Shown here one piece after another: positions 5,009 to 6,275 of a DNA stretch of 6,275 bases. The stretch's first letter is position 1, and each line of letters starts with the position of its first letter. Position numbers and translations under genes: made by a program. The notes under the pieces are model-generated. The model did not search any database. It saw only the letters and a program-made list of their open reading frames with translations, and had not been told where the DNA came from. The stretch covers positions 1-6,275 of the forward strand of contig JAAYUT010000044.1 of assembly GCA_012517485.1 (NCBI GenBank). The letters are read 5' to 3'. Source of the stretch: Candidatus Atribacter fermentans (GTDB lineage Bacteria; Atribacterota; Atribacteria; Atribacterales; Atribacteraceae).

Positions 5009-5037
5009 TTGAGAATACCCTTTGTTAAGAATATAGG
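5009..5037 (+). promoter_or_regulatory. Candidate gyrB promoter
   Basis: TTGAGA (5009-5014) and TATAGG (5032-5037) are separated by 17 bp and match the housekeeping -35 and -10 consensus in 5 and 4 of 6 bases. Transcription would begin around 5044, giving a very short leader that still includes the ribosome site at 5046. This would allow gyrB expression to be set separately from the dnaN operon. Read-through from dciA is also possible, as no terminator is visible in the 58-bp gap. Confidence 0.35.
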
Positions 5038-5045
5038 TGACTTTC

Positions 5046-5052
5046 GAGGTGA
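5046..5052 (+). promoter_or_regulatory. gyrB ribosome binding site specifying a TTG start
   Basis: GAGGTGA is a full-length match to the anti-Shine-Dalgarno sequence and lies 6 nt before TTG 5059. It overlaps the TGA (5050-5052) that closes the gyrB frame upstream, so TTG 5059 is the only plausible start. A second AGGTGA at 5035-5040 has no start codon at a suitable distance. Confidence 0.8.
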
Positions 5053-5058
5053 AAGAAT

Positions 5059-6275
5059 TTGGAAGAAACAAAAAAAAATGAAATAAGAAGCTATGGGGCG
5101 GAACAGATACAGGTTTTAGAAGGATTAGAGGCCGTTAGAAAACGACCATCCATGTACATTGGGAATACTTCGGTTGAAGGTCTTCACCACTTAGTTTTTG
5201 AAGTAGTTGATAATAGCGTGGACGAAGCATTAATGGGTTATTGTAATGAAATTAAAGTGACGATCCAAAAAGATGGTAGTGTGATGGTGCAAGATAATGG
5301 AAGAGGAATACCGGTTGGAGTTCATCAAAAGGTTGGCAGATCGGCGGTTGAGGTCGTTCTTACCAAACTCCATGCCGGCGGGAAGTTTGATCGTTACTCC
5401 TATAAAATATCCGGAGGGCTTCATGGAGTTGGAGTATCGGTTGTCAATGCCTTATCAGAGTGGTTAGAGGTGGAAATTCACCAAAACCAGAAAATTTGGC
5501 GTCAGAGTTATCAACGAGGTAAACCGATTAACGATTTAATAGATGCCGGTCCCACCGATCATACCGGTACAGTTATACGTTTTCTTCCTGATCCTGAAAT
5601 CTTTACTGATCGCAACTTTCACTTTGATATTTTAGCTCAAAGACTAAAAGAGCTAGCCTTTCTGAATGAAGGGCTAAAAATTTGTTTAAAGGATGAACGT
5701 ACTGAAAAAGAAAAAGAATATTGTTACTATGGTGGGATAAAATCGCTGGTAAGCTATTTAAACCGGGGAAAAAACGTAATACACAGCGATCCAATTTTTC
5801 TCAAAGGAGAAAAGGACGAAGTAAAAGTCGAAGTTGCCTTTCAATATAACGATAGTTATTTGGAAAACATCATTTCTTTTACCAATAATATTAATACCGT
5901 CGAGGGCGGAAGCCATGTGAATGGTTTCAAGCTGGCAATTAATAGATCTTTTACAGAGTACATAGAACGTTATCAACTGATAAAAGAAAAAGAGGAAATG
6001 CCTACCGGAAATGATATACGGGAGGGGTTGTGTGCAGTTATTAGTGTTCTCGTCCCTGAACCACAGTTTGAAGGACAGACTAAGACCAAGCTCGGAAATT
6101 CCGAGGTTAAAGGAATTGTTGAAGAAATAGCTTATGACTATCTTTCTTCCTTCTTAGAAGAGAATCCTGAGGTCGCGAAAGCGATAAGCGAAAAAATAAT
6201 TCAAGCAGCAAGGGCTCGAGAAGCAGCTCGTAAGGCTCGTGAGTTAGCCAGAAAAAAGAGTAGTATTGACTCATC
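5059..6275 (+). CDS. gyrB: DNA gyrase subunit B, N-terminal two thirds (partial, TTG start)
   Basis: GyrB supplies the ATP-driven gate of gyrase, which introduces negative supercoils with GyrA. The window holds 405 complete codons; family members have roughly 630-650 residues. Starting at TTG 5059 the protein begins MEETKKNEIRSYGAEQIQVL. The GHKL ATPase fold shows GLEAVRKRPSMYIG (22-35), EVVDNSVDEAL (48-58, with catalytic Glu48 and Mg-binding Asn52), VQDNGRGIPV (77-86, Asp79), LHAGGKF (104-110) and the glycine loop GGLHGVGVSVVNALS (119-133). The transducer domain follows, with NTVEGGSHVNGF (279-290) and the ATP-sensing QTKTKLGN (340-347, Lys342). The Toprim domain is cut off. Position after recF and dciA supports GyrB over its paralogue ParE. 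A very strong ribosome site precedes the TTG, which may balance its weak initiation. No defects are seen. Confidence 0.97.
   Translation, partial: MEETKKNEIRSYGAEQIQVLEGLEAVRKRPSMYIGNTSVEGLHHLVFEVVDNSVDEALMGYCNEIKVTIQKDGSVMVQDNGRGIPVGVHQKVGRSAVEVVLTKLHAGGKFDRYSYKISGGLHGVGVSVVNALSEWLEVEIHQNQKIWRQSYQRGKPINDLIDAGPTDHTGTVIRFLPDPEIFTDRNFHFDILAQRLKELAFLNEGLKICLKDERTEKEKEYCYYGGIKSLVSYLNRGKNVIHSDPIFLKGEKDEVKVEVAFQYNDSYLENIISFTNNINTVEGGSHVNGFKLAINRSFTEYIERYQLIKEKEEMPTGNDIREGLCAVISVLVPEPQFEGQTKTKLGNSEVKGIVEEIAYDYLSSFLEENPEVAKAISEKIIQAARAREAARKARELARKKSSIDS

Noticed and set aside
5059..6275. ParE (topoisomerase IV subunit) instead of GyrB
   Set aside because: Position in the dnaA-dnaN-recF cluster and motif set favour GyrB; the discriminating C-terminal region is outside the window, so this rests on context.
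1..6275. CRISPR array, tRNA/rRNA genes, phage, transposase or defence genes
   Set aside because: No regularly spaced repeats, RNA gene folds or such coding sequences were seen; the protein-coding content is core replication genes plus a transporter fragment.

Overview
This is a bacterial chromosomal replication-origin region with the classic order dnaA - dnaN - recF - dciA (DUF721) - gyrB, all on the + strand. The tail of an unrelated sugar ABC-transporter permease gene lies at the left edge. The DNA is AT-rich, the spacers especially so. The gene order, the consensus DnaA boxes (TTATCCACA) and an origin split around dnaA resemble Firmicutes and several deep-branching or candidate bacterial phyla. 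The proteins are divergent enough that I will not name a phylum; an Atribacterota-like or other non-model AT-rich anaerobe is only a guess.

Layout. 2-166: C-terminus of a MalG/UgpE-type permease. 167-906: about 740 bases with no credible gene. They hold weak terminator-like hairpins, a GC-richer repeat-like patch (302-399), a 14-bp palindrome (430-443), a G-free strand-asymmetric tract (569-624), a candidate dnaA promoter and a cluster of DnaA boxes, including two perfect boxes forming a 12-bp inverted repeat (680-716). 907-2265: dnaA, with another perfect DnaA box inside its first codons. 2266-2458: the dnaA-dnaN spacer, which I read as the DNA unwinding element: a DnaA box, then a DnaA-trio array, then AT-rich DNA, then an oppositely oriented DnaA box. 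2459-3571: dnaN. 3575-4660: recF. 4662-5000: a dciA-like gene. 5059-6275: gyrB from a TTG start, cut off by the window end.

How it works together. DnaA (initiator) binds the boxes on both sides of its own gene and opens the trio-containing spacer. DciA is the probable loader or recruiter of the replicative helicase. DnaN is the sliding clamp, RecF acts in gap repair and fork restart, and GyrB supplies the ATPase of gyrase for supercoil control. Hand counts of G and C in sampled blocks show a switch from C >= G (upstream region and dnaA) to G >> C (dnaN onward), which independently points to the dnaA-dnaN spacer as the place where the forks diverge.

I see no phage, CRISPR, defence or otherwise novel protein system. 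The most interesting part is the near-symmetric architecture of the unwinding element: box and trios on one strand, facing a weaker box and trio-like array on the other.
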